A stretch of DNA of 64,000 bases, from contig OZ345380.1 in NCBI GenBank assembly GCA_977006965.1, forward strand, positions 2,046,001-2,110,000. Direction: 5' to 3'. Source of the DNA: Phymatolithon calcareum. Lineage: Eukaryota > Rhodophyta > Florideophyceae > Hapalidiales. Shown in pieces: positions 10,425-20,328 of the stretch (position 1 is its first letter; every line of letters starts with the position of its first letter). Both the position numbers and the translations under genes were made by a program. The notes under the pieces are model-generated. The model had not been told where the DNA came from. It was given only the letters and a program-made list of their open reading frames with translations, and searched no databases.

Positions 10425-11909
10425 ATGACAGAAGAAGTTAAGCGCCCCAAGATGCGAGCCATCGTCGAGATGCTGATGACAAAGCACCCTGATTTCGTGT
10501 GCGATGTACGACCTAAGAAAGGAGGACCAGAGCGACGAAATGTCTTGCATTTTGAATACGCGTGCCCTCTTGGCGACAACTGCAAGAAAGATGGGAAAGT
10601 CAAATTTGAGAAAGGAACGGGGTACACGAATGCATTCAAGCACTTGCTTTCCTGCGTTTCAGATATTGCCAAGGATCATCCGTACCGAACGTACGACACC
10701 GCTCTAGCGCAGCAGCGGCGTGGAGGGATTCTCAACCACAAATAATTTTTTTCTGTGTCGCTAACAGCGATAGAGAAAGAACGAGCCATGCATGCATGCA
10801 TTTTGCTAGTCACCGAGCTGAATTTATCTATTTCTTACGTCTCGAACCGAGTACTACGAGCCAATGTGCAACTCAAACATAACTTTAGTACTGAGTACTT
10901 CAAGGAGATTCTATTCACATTAACTAACTCGTTGAAGATGAGATTGGGCATGATATGGCTGAGACAAAGGGTGCGATACTACATAACGGGTGGACGCATT
11001 GCGGTAAACACTACTTCGGCATGTAGGCATGGTACATGAGGAAGGTATCGGTCGTTCGTCATGGAGCACTCTAAATTATCCAAGAACATGCCCTACCATT
11101 GCTCTCTGTGAGCCCTATGGCAAATGTGACGAATAATGCCGGAGAAGACGATGATGAATCAACTACATTATTGAACAAGTCTTTCAGTTCTACAGCATTA
11201 ACGTTCATGATTGGTTAGTGTGCTCTATTGCAGACAACTGTTCAGTCAATAAGCGGCTCTCGCGGCTATTAGACGTGCCCCACGTTGGATGTGTGTCTCA
11301 CAAAATGAATCTTGAAGTGAACTGGATGTTTACGGCAGACTTGGTCTTTAAGAATATGATCGAGTCCATTCATGATACAATGCTCCGTGCAAGCGTAAGT
11401 TGACTAATCGAGCTATGTTGCGAAACTTGACACATTTATCACCTGTTCTACATCATGCAACGAGGTGGTCAAGCAAATATGAAATGTTGAAACAGTTCAC
11501 CAAAATCCGTGACAAACTTCTTCAAGTTGCGGACACTGAAGGAGCGACTGTCACTATCGAGAGGATTGTTAGATTCCAACGTAATGCGCTGAACTATGCT
11601 CAAATGCTTGTAGAAATTAATAGTGTCACACTGCTGCTCCAGAGCGAGCAGTCAACTTTGTCAGACTGCCGAATGTATATTGATTCTCTGTTGCATGATG
11701 TGGAGCAGTACCGCACCGACGAAGACTCAGTGCTGTACGGATGTCCCTTGGGCAACAAATATCTCTCTATCGACGCCAATATCGCGCCCAAGGCTCAGTT
11801 TGAATCTGGTGTCGTCAAGATACAACGTAGAAATGCAACGGGAATGACGGACAACGAGAAAGCTGCGTGCCAAAAACTGAAGACACCAGAACTAATTTGG
11901 GGCGTTTAA
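10425..11909 (+). pseudogene. hAT-family transposase, broken
   Basis: Remnant of a hAT DNA transposase spread over several frames. A BED-like zinc-finger region (ACPLGDNC ... FKHLLSCV) lies at 10550-10665. Next come an alpha-helical segment starting TAIEKERAMHACI (10760 on) and a short catalytic-core piece ILHNGWTHCGKHYFGM (10975-11022). The DNCSVNKRLSRLLDVPHVGC..HKMNLEV block (11230-11320) and PVLHHATRWSSKYEMLK (11434-11490) are typical of hAT core regions. Stops and frame changes near 10743, 11030-11200 and 11400 break it; a few may be unspliced introns. The final frame runs into a terminal-repeat-like sequence at 11899. Confidence 0.7.
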
Positions 11910-11924
11910 ACTCAAACAGTTCCC
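11899..11924 (-). repeat. 26-bp terminal-repeat-like sequence, left member
   Basis: Starts GGGGCGTTTAAACTCAAAC, ends GTTCCC, and is followed by TAA. It matches in inverted orientation, 25 of 26 bases, the sequence at 16594-16619, which is preceded by TTA. The ends flanked by TAA/TTA resemble PIF/Harbinger termini. The two do not bound one element, because they face away from each other. Confidence 0.5.
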
Positions 11925-11927
11925 TAA

Positions 11928-12446
11928 TGCCGAATCATGAATGCATTTTTTCTTTCAATTTTGTGATGCTATGATATGAAATTATGAAAATAAAAATTCG
12001 GTACGAAAAGGAGCAGAATACATCAGAGAATCATCTGGGCAATTTTATTTTTAAAATTTACGAATAGATTGAGAGCTCTCATACTGTAAGTACTTACAGT
12101 GCACTATATATTCCATGTGCAGTACGACAAGAAGTCACAGCAAGGACTGGATCTTCGCCTCGTCACGAGTGCTCCCCAGTCTTGCTTCCCATCATGGAAA
12201 CTGTATTGTCACCAAGCATATCAACCGCAAGACCAAGCGTAGATTGGATCACCTATCAGATCTTCATTACTAGGCTGGATAGTCAGTAGACAGCCCTAAT
12301 CTGCACTCTCCAGCCGCATTTATGATCGCTAATCCATTATTAATTCTACCACTCTCATCTGGGTAAAGTCCTAGTAATCCTTCAGTGCTAACACCACCGT
12401 CTTTCCAGCTGTACCCCTTGCGCCTTATTAGTGAAGTGTACAAGAT
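11928..12446. other. Intergenic stretch, nothing recognised
   Basis: AT-rich near 11940-12120, no gene or repeat seen. Confidence 0.3.
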
Positions 12447-13266
12447 ATGTCCGAGTCAGACTCAGATTCGGAATGCACCCTACTAGACAGCTACATTTTG
12501 AAAGACAAAGCTGATCAAATCGAGGATCCTGTTGACCTCTCAAACGAGCTCCAGTATTCCATTGCAATGCTTGACAGCTATGCGGACAGTACACTCACGT
12601 TCCCAACTGAACCGTCATACGTTGACAAGAAAATACGAATCCTGGAGTCATTCTTCGATTGAAACAGCGAACCGTGTTGTTCCAGAAAATGTGCTTCGAC
12701 ATTGCCGCTTGAAAGACTTCGAAATTTTGTCTCTCTCCTTTCTTGAACAGGCTTTTATTTGTGGTATTATCTCCGCCGTCAACTTTATTGGTGGTCGAAC
12801 CAGTGAAACAAACTCAGTCTGTTCCCGTAATAAGTACATGCTTTTCGGCTGCCCAGTGTGCTGTAAATTGTTTTGTGTCGCTCTCTGTATAAGCAAGTCA
12901 CCTCCACAAGTGAGTAAAGCTTTTTGCACAGAAACCGAAGAATCCTTTGATGAACTGCGAGTAGGTTCGACTGAAGGAAACAGAGTTCCAAAAAAGACTT
13001 CAAAACATTTGGTGTCATTTATTGACACACTACTTGAAAATTACGGGTTGCCTGACCCGGGTTGCTCTACTACAGATAGATTTTATGGTCAACTTATTCA
13101 ACTTTCGCACAATCTATCTGATTGCCTAGTTTATCAAAAGTATGAAGATACAGTTCCAGTAGATTTCAAGGTTTCTAAGCCGATATTCTTCAACATTTGG
13201 AAAAGCTACAGACCATATGTCAAGCGTCCCCCACTAAGGTCCGACAGTATGTTCCCGTTTTCATAA
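12447..13266 (+). pseudogene. N-terminal half of a transposon-encoded DDE-type protein
   Basis: Two frames read together. The first (12447-12662) is acidic and ends at TGA, but the same frame then gives PCCSRKCASTLPLERLRNF, a Cys-rich N-terminal motif. After a frame change comes LFGCPVCCKLFCVALCISKS, then HLVSFIDTLLENYGLPDPG, and SKPIFFNIWKSYRPYVKRPP before a stop at 13266. This order resembles the N-terminal part of a widespread family of transposon-encoded proteins whose DDE core would follow. No catalytic part is present, so it is truncated. Introns could explain some of the breaks. The family resemblance is from memory and not tested. Confidence 0.45.
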
Positions 13267-13610
13267 TTATATAAGCAGCCAACTATTCTCTAAGTCAAAT
13301 GTTTCCACCTTAAGAGTAGATGCCGCGAATGCTTGACCCGAAATGTCTTCCTATTGCGCCTGACGTGAAGAGCGGTGCAATCGCTACGCACTATCAGGTG
13401 GTGCCGCCTACATGTTTATCATAACTTGCAGAATATTTCTTGGGCTGTATCTTGAAATTTTAGAATGCCAAAGTCTGGCCTTGCGGGGGGATGCGGGAAA
13501 TCGCAGTAGTTCAGTTTTTCAACTCAATTGTGTCCTCGGATTCCAGAACATTGGCATAAAATTTTGAAACTTCGGGGCTGCAAGAAACCGATATATCAAA
13601 GCAGACGTTT

Positions 13611-14588
13611 TTAATCAATACTAACTCGGAACAACGGATCGTCATTTTCTATCATAATTTGAGTCAGGTTGGCAACAGCGTGGAAACAAACAGCGTGGCG
13701 CTCCACATCATGGCGAAACCGTTGCCCAACAGCACCAAACTGCTTGAAACGGCGATTTACGGTCTCATATCTGGCTCGACAATATGCATGTAGACGAGGG
13801 GGAGCTGTATCGCCTTGCCCGGCGTTGTAGTCGCAGCTCTCGTCACGGTAGTCGCCATCCGCGATCACTTTCTCGCCTGGGAGAAGCATTTCCTTCAGCC
13901 CGAGGCGAAATATTTTAAGATCAGAATAGGTGCCACAGTGAAATGGGCCATGAACCCACACAATGTGGCCGGTAGAAACGCAAATGGCAATTTCATACCT
14001 GACCCCCGGCCCTTTGAACTTGTGGGAGAACCACTTCAGGTCAAATGGCGCGGGTTCATATATTTTGCAATCTGTCCCGTCAACGGATGTCTTCCATCGC
14101 ATATCGTGTGCTTTCATTAGACGGTTTTCCCATTTTATCTGTACAGTGTTTTAGAAGAATGTGCGTAGAGAAAAAATAAGTGACAAAAAACAGACTTGAC
14201 TTACTATTTGTAATTGAGCAATGAGTTCAATGAAATTCCAAGACCGCTTACGGAACGTCTTTTCGTCGGCCCCTGTTATGGCGCGGTTGCAATGCTCAGA
14301 AGAATAAACTTTTAAAAAGAGCAGGGCCCAGAGTAAATGTTTAGGGCTGGCTTTGGGGGGCATTCTGGGGCCGATCCGATTCCAGACGAAGGCACAAACG
14401 TGCGGTGTGATACCGAAAATTGCGCGAAATCTCCTATTCTGCACAACAACGCTTAGCCCTTTAGCTTTACAAATAATATCCTTCGCCGCAAAGGCAAACG
14501 CGTCTGATTCCAAAGCAACAAACGCGTCGGACATGTCCGTACGGACTTCGGAGATTCCTAACTGACCTACACAGTTGGAGATTCTCAA
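13611..14588 (-). CDS. PIF/Harbinger transposase (DDE, DDE_Tnp_4-like)
   Basis: DDE endonuclease that would cut and move the Harbinger element. Joined exons 14588-14205 and 14138-13611 encode 303 residues; the intron (14204-14139, 66 nt) has GTAAGT and ACAG ends and phase 0. An N-terminal helical region with KHLLWALLFLKVYSS precedes the core. Catalytic residues appear intact: D148 in SVDGTD, D222 in VIADGDY and E253 in RYETVNRRFKQF, with GTYSDLKIF between. The length is somewhat below usual Harbinger transposases (about 350-450), so an upstream exon may be missing. No disabling change is visible, so activity is possible. Confidence 0.82.
14139..14204 (-). other. Intron in Harbinger transposase (66 nt)
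   Basis: Minus-strand GTAAGT donor at 14204 and CTGTACAG acceptor ending at 14139. Splicing joins QLQI to IKWENR and continues into the DDE core. Confidence 0.75.
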
Positions 14589-15499
14589 GCTCTTGTACAG
14601 TACACACAGTACGACAATAGCCTACAGTAGGAGAGAAAATACCAGTAATTCATATTTGCTTAAATTTTTCAAATGAATTTACATTTCAATGTCATATATT
14701 CTATGATTGTACCCGCATCATCCAGTTACATAACGTAACGGGAGTTCCTGAATTTCGCCAAGCGAAACTTTCGCTTGGCAAAAACAACGTTTTAAAAGTT
14801 TCCCTTTCGTGATTTTCGAGAGGCGAAACTTGACATAAGCACAATAGCAAAACAATGGTTCTTCGCATAATTTGGCTCTAAAGTAGTAGAACCACCAAGT
14901 TATGGCAAAATGTTTCGAAAAATCTTAGTTCTTCTGTGTGAAACTTGCCGTTGAAATTGCGAAAGTTATGATTTTAGGAGAAATTTCGCTTTTTTAACTT
15001 CAATTTACACCGCGAAGATGACTTATTCCCCCAACGTTTTTTATATAAATAGAAAGCTTACATTTGCAAGAGTCAAGTTATGCTGAGAATAGGGATCTGC
15101 GGTACAGAAGTGATGAGTAATGGCCTATTAAAGTTTATCGGAAAAGCGATATTTCGATTTCCGAGATGTTCGCGACACGTGTCGGAGACGTCAGTTTTTT
15201 GGAGTCAAGCCCCGATAGCACCGTGCACGTAATTGATGCATCATAATATGTTACATAGTTTTTAGAAACATTAATGTGAGATTTGCGGCGAAATTAAATG
15301 AGGTAATGCAGCAGCGCAAACTCTGTGCGCTTTCTCATTTCATAGCAGAAGGTTTTCCGCCTTCCTATTCACTTCATTGACTTAAAAGGGCTACCACCGC
15401 TCGCACTTTAGGTAGTCACCCCACATGATCACACTATTTCTCCACTGTCCTCTTACTTTCAGCCCTGAAATCAATCTCCTTAGCCACAATGCCCCCAAA

Positions 15500-16378
15500 A
15501 TGACCAAGGCCTCCAAAGCGCGAAAGCTGCTCACGTCAAAATTTCAAAAGGGCGAAATAACCGGCAAAGAAAACCCCAAAACAGTGTATCAATCGGAGCT
15601 GGTCTTCCAGCAGCACAAGCTTGCCATCTTTCGAACTCATTTTAACAATTTGAAGAAAGAATTCTCAAGCGGTAATTGTGCGCCTTGCGTCATCTCGTCC
15701 GATTTTTAATTGATTGATTCTGATGCGCTTTTCTTTTTTCCAGATGATGTTGATGAGGATTCTGCAGATGCGGAAGATTTGGACCGGCGCCGCAGCGACC
15801 AAGATTTTAAAAAGCGTCGCGTGATCCCTAGGGAGGTTGATTTGGATGATGATGAAGATGACTTGCGCGAGGCAGGTGCCGGCGTTGAACTCATCAGTGG
15901 GGACATGTCGTTCAAGCCACTATATCTGCTTTCCATTTGGGAGGAACCAGGCATCAAGACGAAGAGAATCACCGCCGCCGTTGTGCTGCCCTCTAGTGTA
16001 GAGTCGGGAGGTTTTTCCGTTTCTGTCGATGGAGGAGGTGAGTTTCTCGAGCTGTCAGTAATTTGGCCAGGTCCTATTATGGACTTGCACTGGCTGCACA
16101 CGAAATAGCTCCGTCAGGATGCGAACGATGGCTACACAGAGTATCACCCTAAAATATTGGGGTTTGAGAACGCTCTCAAAATTAAACGAGTTCGAGCGTC
16201 GGACGATCTAAAGTCGACCGCCCGCATTCCCTTGCCTTTTCCAGTACAGACGCACATTGATGCGAAGTACAATTTAGGCTGGAAAGGATCCGCGGCAAAG
16301 ATTGTTTACGTTGATCTCAAGGCATCGGCGGAGAATTACGCTGCTGTCAACGACTGTCAGGAGTTCGAAATGTATTAG
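15500..16378 (+). pseudogene. Harbinger accessory protein, one in-frame stop
   Basis: Exon 1 is 15500-15671 and exon 2 starts at 15744, after a 72-nt intron (GTAATT ... TTTTTTCCAG). Spliced, the first 178 residues run to a TAG at 16106-16108. The same frame continues without shift (LRQDANDGYTEYHPKILGFE) to 16378, so TAG probably replaced a sense codon. The N terminus (residues 1-55: ARKLLTSKFQKGEITG, then VYQSELVFQQHK) resembles the helical DNA-binding second protein of Harbinger-type elements. An acidic, charged middle follows (DLDDDEDD). In known Harbinger elements the second protein helps the transposase bind the ends and enter the nucleus; that role here is inferred from position. Confidence 0.6.
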
Positions 16379-16593
16379 GTTAATACAACAGTTCCATTAA
16401 AATTACAGACCTTCTATTCCCTATTTTAAAAAAATAATTTGGCGATTTTGAAATTTCCCGCATCCCCCGGCAACTATAATTAAAAATAAAGTAAGGATGC
16501 AGTCGGAATTGCGAGCTGAATCTTACACCGATGTATTCAGCTCGTTCGAAACAAGAAAGAGCGTCAATAAAATGTGTTTGATTTTTTTCATTA

Positions 16594-16991
16594 GGGAACG
16601 GTTTGAGTTTAAACGCCCCAGTTTGGGTGATGAGATGTCCGGACCAGCCATGTCGGTGATTGATCGAATCGCGCAACGAAAACGCCGGCGTTTAAATGAA
16701 ACATACAAATACGCCAATTGCGATTTTATTTTGGGCTCTGCAGCAGAGGTGGAACGACTTTGTTCCGTCGCAAAGCACATTCTTTGGGACAATCGTGAGG
16801 TAATGGCACCGCTTTTGTTTGAAGCTCTACTGTTTCTCAAAGTTATTAAGAGCTACTGGGGGGTAGAGTCTGTTTGCAAAGCGATAAAAAGTCTCGCATT
16901 GACAAGGTTAAGGCTCGCATCGAAGAAGACGCCGTGCAGGTCTCGATTCACGTTGTCGAGGGAGTACACTAGTATATGTAGGGAAATTTGA
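16594..16991 (+). mobile_element. Second Harbinger-like fragment with terminal repeat
   Basis: Begins with the inverted partner of 11899-11924, preceded by TTA. The frame that follows contains HILWDNREVMAPLLFEALLFLKV, which parallels the LLWALLFLKVYSS segment of the transposase at 14588. It has no DDE core and stops at 16991. Probably the truncated 5' end of another Harbinger family. Confidence 0.4.
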
Positions 16992-18219
16992 ATTGGACCA
17001 AGCGAAGTAAACTGGTATTGAATTGTGTACTGGAACACGGATGCCAGTACGTAACCGTTTTATTTAATGGAACCGTGGCCGCAAGAGTGAGCACTCCGGC
17101 TCCAAGCGCGAGCTCGCGCCCGCTTACGCCGTCCGACAAGGACGAGCGCGCGAAGGTCAAGCCCCTGGAAGCTAGGAGTATTGTGCTCCCGGCGAGTGCC
17201 GGAAGTTGACCGCCTGAAACCGTTTACTCTCGCTCACGCGCTCGTGAGCGCGACCAAGATCTTCACTAAGCCGAGCGACTGACAGACCCCATGCGGCATA
17301 GCCCAGCGGGTGTGAACTCAGTCGTGCGCACACCCGCCGCGAACTACTAAGCTCTGCCAAGCTACCAACTCAGTGTTTGATGTGGTTTTTTAGTGTTGTG
17401 GCTTTTCGCATCACCACGGAACACTTCATCTGCACTGCACTCAAGACTACGTAGGCCAAACATCACCGCTGTGCTACTACAATATTCAATAAACTGGTTT
17501 GCAACTCGTCAATCGTGCGAATAGAGCAAGTGGCGCCTGTGATTTTCCAGTCTTTTGTTTGCAAGCCTATTTTGAAGATCTAAAAGCCTTATTTTACAAG
17601 GGCAGGCCCACACCGCCCTCTTGTCACTTCAAGTCACTCGTTTTCCCTTTCAAATATATTCTTCAATGGGAATTGTAGATGAGTTTCCCAACTTTTATAC
17701 GATCTTGACTAAACGATATGGGCCATCCTACAAAAACTGTTCTTATGGTTGATCTGGCTCTTGTTGCTCTTGCCTTTCCCATATGGCGAGGCTGCAACCA
17801 CGTTTTACACTGTTTTTAAAGAATATCATATGTAGACATGTAACTACCAGCTATGCTTCGAACAGCCCCAGAGATTGTGGTAGACAAAGCGTGCGCGGTA
17901 AATCTTGCACGTGGCACAATATCGTGGAAGGAGGACTACAAGCTTATGTGCTTGTGTCCAACCTAGACGCGTAATTTTCTACAGAATAGAATAAGATTAC
18001 TGCGCATTGCATCTCGACCTTCTCCACAGCACAGCCTGCGCCGGATTTCTGATACATATTTCGTTCCTCATAGGTTACCGTCTCTGTTCCTTTCCATTTC
18101 GCCTTCCCATACCACGTGTGAGACCCATTTTTAATGAATGAACGCTTTGCCCTGCTATGGGGCTGGAAAGCAGTGCTTTTTTACTTAGAATACAGCAGGG
18201 CGTTAATCCTGTAGATAAC
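16992..18219. other. Gene-free stretch with a GC-rich island
   Basis: Bases about 17080-17350 are GC-rich, with small hairpins such as CGCTCACGCGCTCGTGAGCG, then return to average composition. No gene or repeat recognised. It may be an unrecognised LTR or promoter region. Confidence 0.3.
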
Positions 18220-19060
18220 TCTAAGTACGTTTATTCTCTTCCTGCCGCTCATTAGACAATTCCACCCAAAGCAACTGCGGTGGTTTCACGATTCGCGAGT
18301 CCACGTGGACGACTGTAGCGCCAGGCTCCAAAGAACCCGACGCCATATGGGAGAGAAAAGCCAAATAGAGGAGAGAGAAGAAAAGAGCGGGAGAGACAAG
18401 ACAAAAGAGGAGGAAAGAAAGACAAGCAAAGAAAACCTCCAGGACAAACGGACAGATTAAGCGCGTAGACGTCGGCGTCGTCCTCCGGCGGCGACCTTGG
18501 CTTGGTCGTCGACCTTGAGACAGGCGCGCGAAAAGTGGACAGGGGCCTTGAGCGCGTATGTCACCGAATTTGGCTTGTATGGCGAAACGGTTGCGGTCAA
18601 GAAGGGTTGGGAAGTCACCGACTCCGCGTGGTCGAAAGGATTCACAGGCGTGACGAGTGTAGGATCCAAGCACTCGAGCCGAAGTCCAGAAACCTCCGGG
18701 ACAGGGACAACGTCATCCTCAGACGGCGACCTTCGAATGAACGCACGAAAAAGGGAAAAGGGAACTTGAGCGCAGTTGTCTCCGTGCTGGCTTGCATGAC
18801 GACGGTTGCGTCCAAGAAGGTTGGGAAGAGCTCCGACCCCGCGTGGTCGAAGGGCCGTGCAGGCCATGTTGAGCGTGCTACGAGCCGAGCATTCGAGCCG
18901 AAATCCAGAACTCCCCCACCTTCCTTTACTCAGAGTAAGGAACTAACTAGCTTATATACTACAACCTACGCAAAAGACAGCGATGCAGCGCACAGACACA
19001 CGAGAGACAAGTGCAAGTATGGCCCAACAGATCACCTACCACGAGCAGCATGACTATAGA
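18220..19060 (-). mobile_element. Family E retroelement, 5' region
   Basis: Read on the minus strand, this matches the start of the family E element at 42040-42830. A TATATAAG box (near 18950) and GTAAAGGAAGGTGG come first. Two diverged tandem copies of a 250-300 bp unit follow (peptides RPRGVGALPNLLGRN and RPRGVGDFPTLLDRN). Next are a CT-rich leader (18360-18430) and a short open frame starting MASGSLEPGATVVHVDS. Duplicated promoter-like units in a 5' UTR are known from some LINEs. The copy is cut off at about 18220. Confidence 0.5.
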
Positions 19061-19068
19061 GATCCAAG

Positions 19069-19298
19069 TTGTCAACCGGCTGAGGGGGTAGACATGCCGA
19101 TGATCGGCTTCCTCTTGCAACTGATTGCTTCTATGTCATCCCTAGGGATGACATAGAATATTGATTGCTTCTATGTCATCACTAGGGATGACATAGAATA
19201 TTGATTGCTCTATGTCATCCCTAGGGATGACATAGCAGCTTTGATAGGACACTCGTACGAAATCCTTATTTTCCACTTGTTTCTCAGCCGGTTGACAA
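19069..19298. repeat. Three tandem 26-bp palindromes inside a 16-bp inverted repeat
   Basis: The outer arms TTGTCAACCGGCTGAG (19069-19084) and CTCAGCCGGTTGACAA (19283-19298) are perfect inverse complements. Between them three copies of a palindrome centred on CCCTAGGG lie at 19131-19156, 19171-19196 and 19210-19235, spaced 39-40 bp. The first and third are perfect; the second has one changed base. Linkers between copies read GAATATTGATTGCT. Confidence 0.85.
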
Positions 19299-19302
19299 GC
19301 GT

Positions 19303-19423
19303 GTTGTGCACCGTACTCTCGGGATGACAATCGCCCTCAGGCCATGATATTCGGACCTCGGCTGCGCCTCGGTTGATTACCATGCCCTCGGGCTCATGTC
19401 ATCCCTCGCAGCCGGTGCACAAC
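19303..19423. repeat. Imperfect fold-back next to the palindrome array
   Basis: Arms start with GTTGTGCACCG (19303-19313) and end with CGGTGCACAAC (19413-19423). The match continues inward with gaps, including GGGATGACA / TGTCATCCC, which echoes the neighbouring palindromes. Confidence 0.6.
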
Positions 19424-19430
19424 CCCCCAC

Positions 19431-19860
19431 TTGTGCGGCGTACAGTCGCGAGAGGAAAAAGAGACCGCCTTGGGACAGCGACATAACAGCGAGCGCTACA
19501 ACGACCTATACAGATCACTTCTGTGCCTACCCCCGAAACGCCCCGTGGCGCGAACTGAAAATGTAAGAAAAAAACTCAGATCCATAGGCGTCAAGATGTT
19601 GTCCAGAATATCGGGACGACCAATTTCGGACGAGTCTAGGGATCCCACTATCGATGTGGTATTGTGCGCCGGAGACATACGATGGAGTTGGCTCGGACAC
19701 ATCCTTAGGATGGACGAAAGTCGCTTAGTCCGTCAAGTGCTTCTTCACTGCGTCCGACCAACCCCAAAGTCAATCTTTGGCGACGTCCCGGACTTCGACG
19801 TGCAAGCAGCAGTCAAACTCACAGCAAAAAGATTAGAATGGAAGACGCTTTCTTTGCGCG
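19431..19860 (+). mobile_element. LINE family B, C-terminal fragment
   Basis: Open frame with the motif RWSWLGHILRMDESRLVRQVLL, the GH..RM signature common downstream of the reverse transcriptase in many LINEs. The family B ending KSIFGDVPDFDVQAAVKL follows. 5'-truncated; no tail is identifiable. It matches the fragment at 5530-5720. Confidence 0.6.
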
Positions 19861-19945
19861 AAGAAGAACGTCATCCGCAAATAGCTGCGCTGGATGGTCG
19901 GACACTGTTCTTGTTACTTGGGCGACGGCTTCGGCGAACGTATCT

Positions 19946-20328
19946 TCAGATAATAGCTCGACTGCTGGTAGGCCTGTCTTGATATCTTCGATAGCATCCT
20001 TTCCAGTTTGTCCTGTAAGTTTTATTAGCTACGGAGTGCTCATGGGCTGGCATGTTCCAAATGACCAGTTTATGGCCAGTGCCTTGTATCTCCTTGACCT
20101 GAAGCACAAGTGCGGCAGCAGTTTGTCTTGGTGTGCGAGATAGGCCGTTTTCTGGACTTTTCAACTTTATTGGCGGCTTCCAGAATCTTTCGTTTTGGTT
20201 CTGATTGATGTTGTGCTGAACTGAGCTTCGTTTTCTGCCCTAGTAGGTTGTGGCGCGACAGTCTCTAAGCGCCTCATGAGTATTCGCATAAGTAATCGTG
20301 CTAGGATGTCTCTTCCGTCCTTCGGCTT
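19946..20328 (-). mobile_element. LINE family A fragment, right-hand piece
   Basis: The minus strand encodes a decayed family A C-terminal region (SRTPRQ...LVIWNMPAHEHS in shifted frames). It continues across the R insertion to 22576-22825. The two pieces line up with the uninterrupted minus-strand copy at 28850-29480. Confidence 0.6.
20315..20328. repeat. Target-site duplication of R copy 1, left
   Basis: CCGTCCTTCGGCTT, 14 bp, repeated at 22576-22589 and framing the R element. Confidence 0.85.

Larger units (their letters stand above)
13481..16473. mobile_element. PIF/Harbinger transposon with both genes and TIRs
   Basis: A 2,993-bp unit ends in 21-bp inverted repeats (13481-13501 and 16453-16473) that differ at one position; their core is GGGGGATGCGGGAAAT. 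Inside are two divergent genes: a transposase on the minus strand and an accessory protein on the plus strand. Both have one short intron. The usual 3-bp TWA duplication is not seen, so either the outer boundaries are slightly off or the duplication has decayed. One stop codon interrupts the accessory gene. Confidence 0.8.

Noticed and set aside
19131-19235. CRISPR-like array
   Set aside because: Three repeats only, the repeats are full palindromes, linkers are identical rather than unique, and the DNA is eukaryotic.
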